From: Sandaracinaceae bacterium
Lineage (GTDB): Bacteria; Myxococcota_A; Polyangia; Polyangiales; Sandaracinaceae
Assembly (NCBI GenBank): GCA_025056955.1
Contig: JANWYL010000175.1
Coordinates: forward strand, 1 to 6,453
Length of the DNA: 6,453 nt
Reading direction: 5' to 3'
Position numbers and translations under genes: made by a program. This document shows positions 6,385-6,453 of the stretch, one piece after another; position 1 is the stretch's first letter; each line of letters starts with the position of its first letter. The notes beneath the pieces are model-generated. The model ran no database searches. It was not told the origin of the DNA and saw only the letters and a list, made by a program, of their open reading frames with translations.

Positions 6385-6453
6385 ATGCATAAAGCGATGC
6401 TTGAAAATTTGCCCGAGGAGGTCTCAATCTACGAGGTGGCGCCTCGCGATGGC
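6385..6453 (+). CDS. N-terminus of an HMG-CoA lyase-type enzyme (3' end outside window)
   Basis: Twenty-three residues are visible: MHKAMLENLPEEVSIYEVAP then RDG. A start with LP..V.I.EV.PRDG is the hallmark of hydroxymethylglutaryl-CoA lyase, a DRE-TIM metallolyase that splits HMG-CoA into acetyl-CoA and acetoacetate in leucine breakdown. Arg21 and Asp22 would correspond to the catalytic Arg and metal-binding Asp of that family (Arg41/Asp42 of the human enzyme). AAAGG lies 9 bases before the ATG; an internal ATG at 6397 is an alternative. It diverges from the small-protein gene with about 26 bases between starts. Other members of the pyruvate-carboxyltransferase superfamily cannot be excluded from so little sequence, although the Pro-Arg-Asp-Gly form favours HMG-CoA lyase. 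It appears metabolically unrelated to the pilus genes. Confidence 0.72.
   Translation, partial: MHKAMLENLPEEVSIYEVAPRDG

Overview
The window (about 6.45 kb) looks like a type IV pilus locus from a Gram-negative bacterium of moderately high GC. A deltaproteobacterial or Myxococcota-type host would fit: two class III (type IVa-like) prepilins, an NtrC-family response regulator of the PilR type, a DUF2723 GT-C membrane protein and TPR proteins sit together. The taxon is an inference from gene content, not something read from a marker gene.

Layout, left to right. A plus-strand gene enters from the left edge and ends at 227 (TPR-like C-terminus). It converges on a long minus-strand block. In the direction of transcription (right to left) that block is: a small protein of unknown function (6358-6032); a PilR-like sigma-54 activator (6032-4617) whose ATG shares one base with the previous stop codon; a DUF2723 multi-membrane-span protein (4513-2558); a first prepilin (2481-1930); a regulatory gap; a second, probably major, prepilin (1777-1229); an intrinsic terminator; and a membrane-anchored TPR-like protein (1157-243). 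At the right edge a divergent plus-strand gene begins (6385 onward) with the N-terminus of an HMG-CoA lyase-type enzyme.

How the parts may work together. The gap upstream of the second prepilin carries a close match to a -24/-12 (sigma-54) promoter. About 75-115 bp further upstream is an array of 8-bp half-sites in alternating orientation, phased by 10-11 bp. A sigma-54 activator gene of the PilR type lies in the same block, so the simplest reading is that this activator drives the pilin from these sites. A 10-bp perfect stem followed by a T-rich run separates the pilin from the TPR gene and overlaps that gene's leader, which would make pilin transcript abundant and the TPR protein scarce. 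The DUF2723 protein could modify pilin or another envelope glycan, but only its position suggests this.

No CRISPR array, insertion sequence, tRNA, rRNA or phage gene was seen. The most interesting point is the compact, readable regulatory circuit (activator, phased operator array, sigma-54 promoter, pilin, leaky terminator, TPR gene) rather than a wholly new system.
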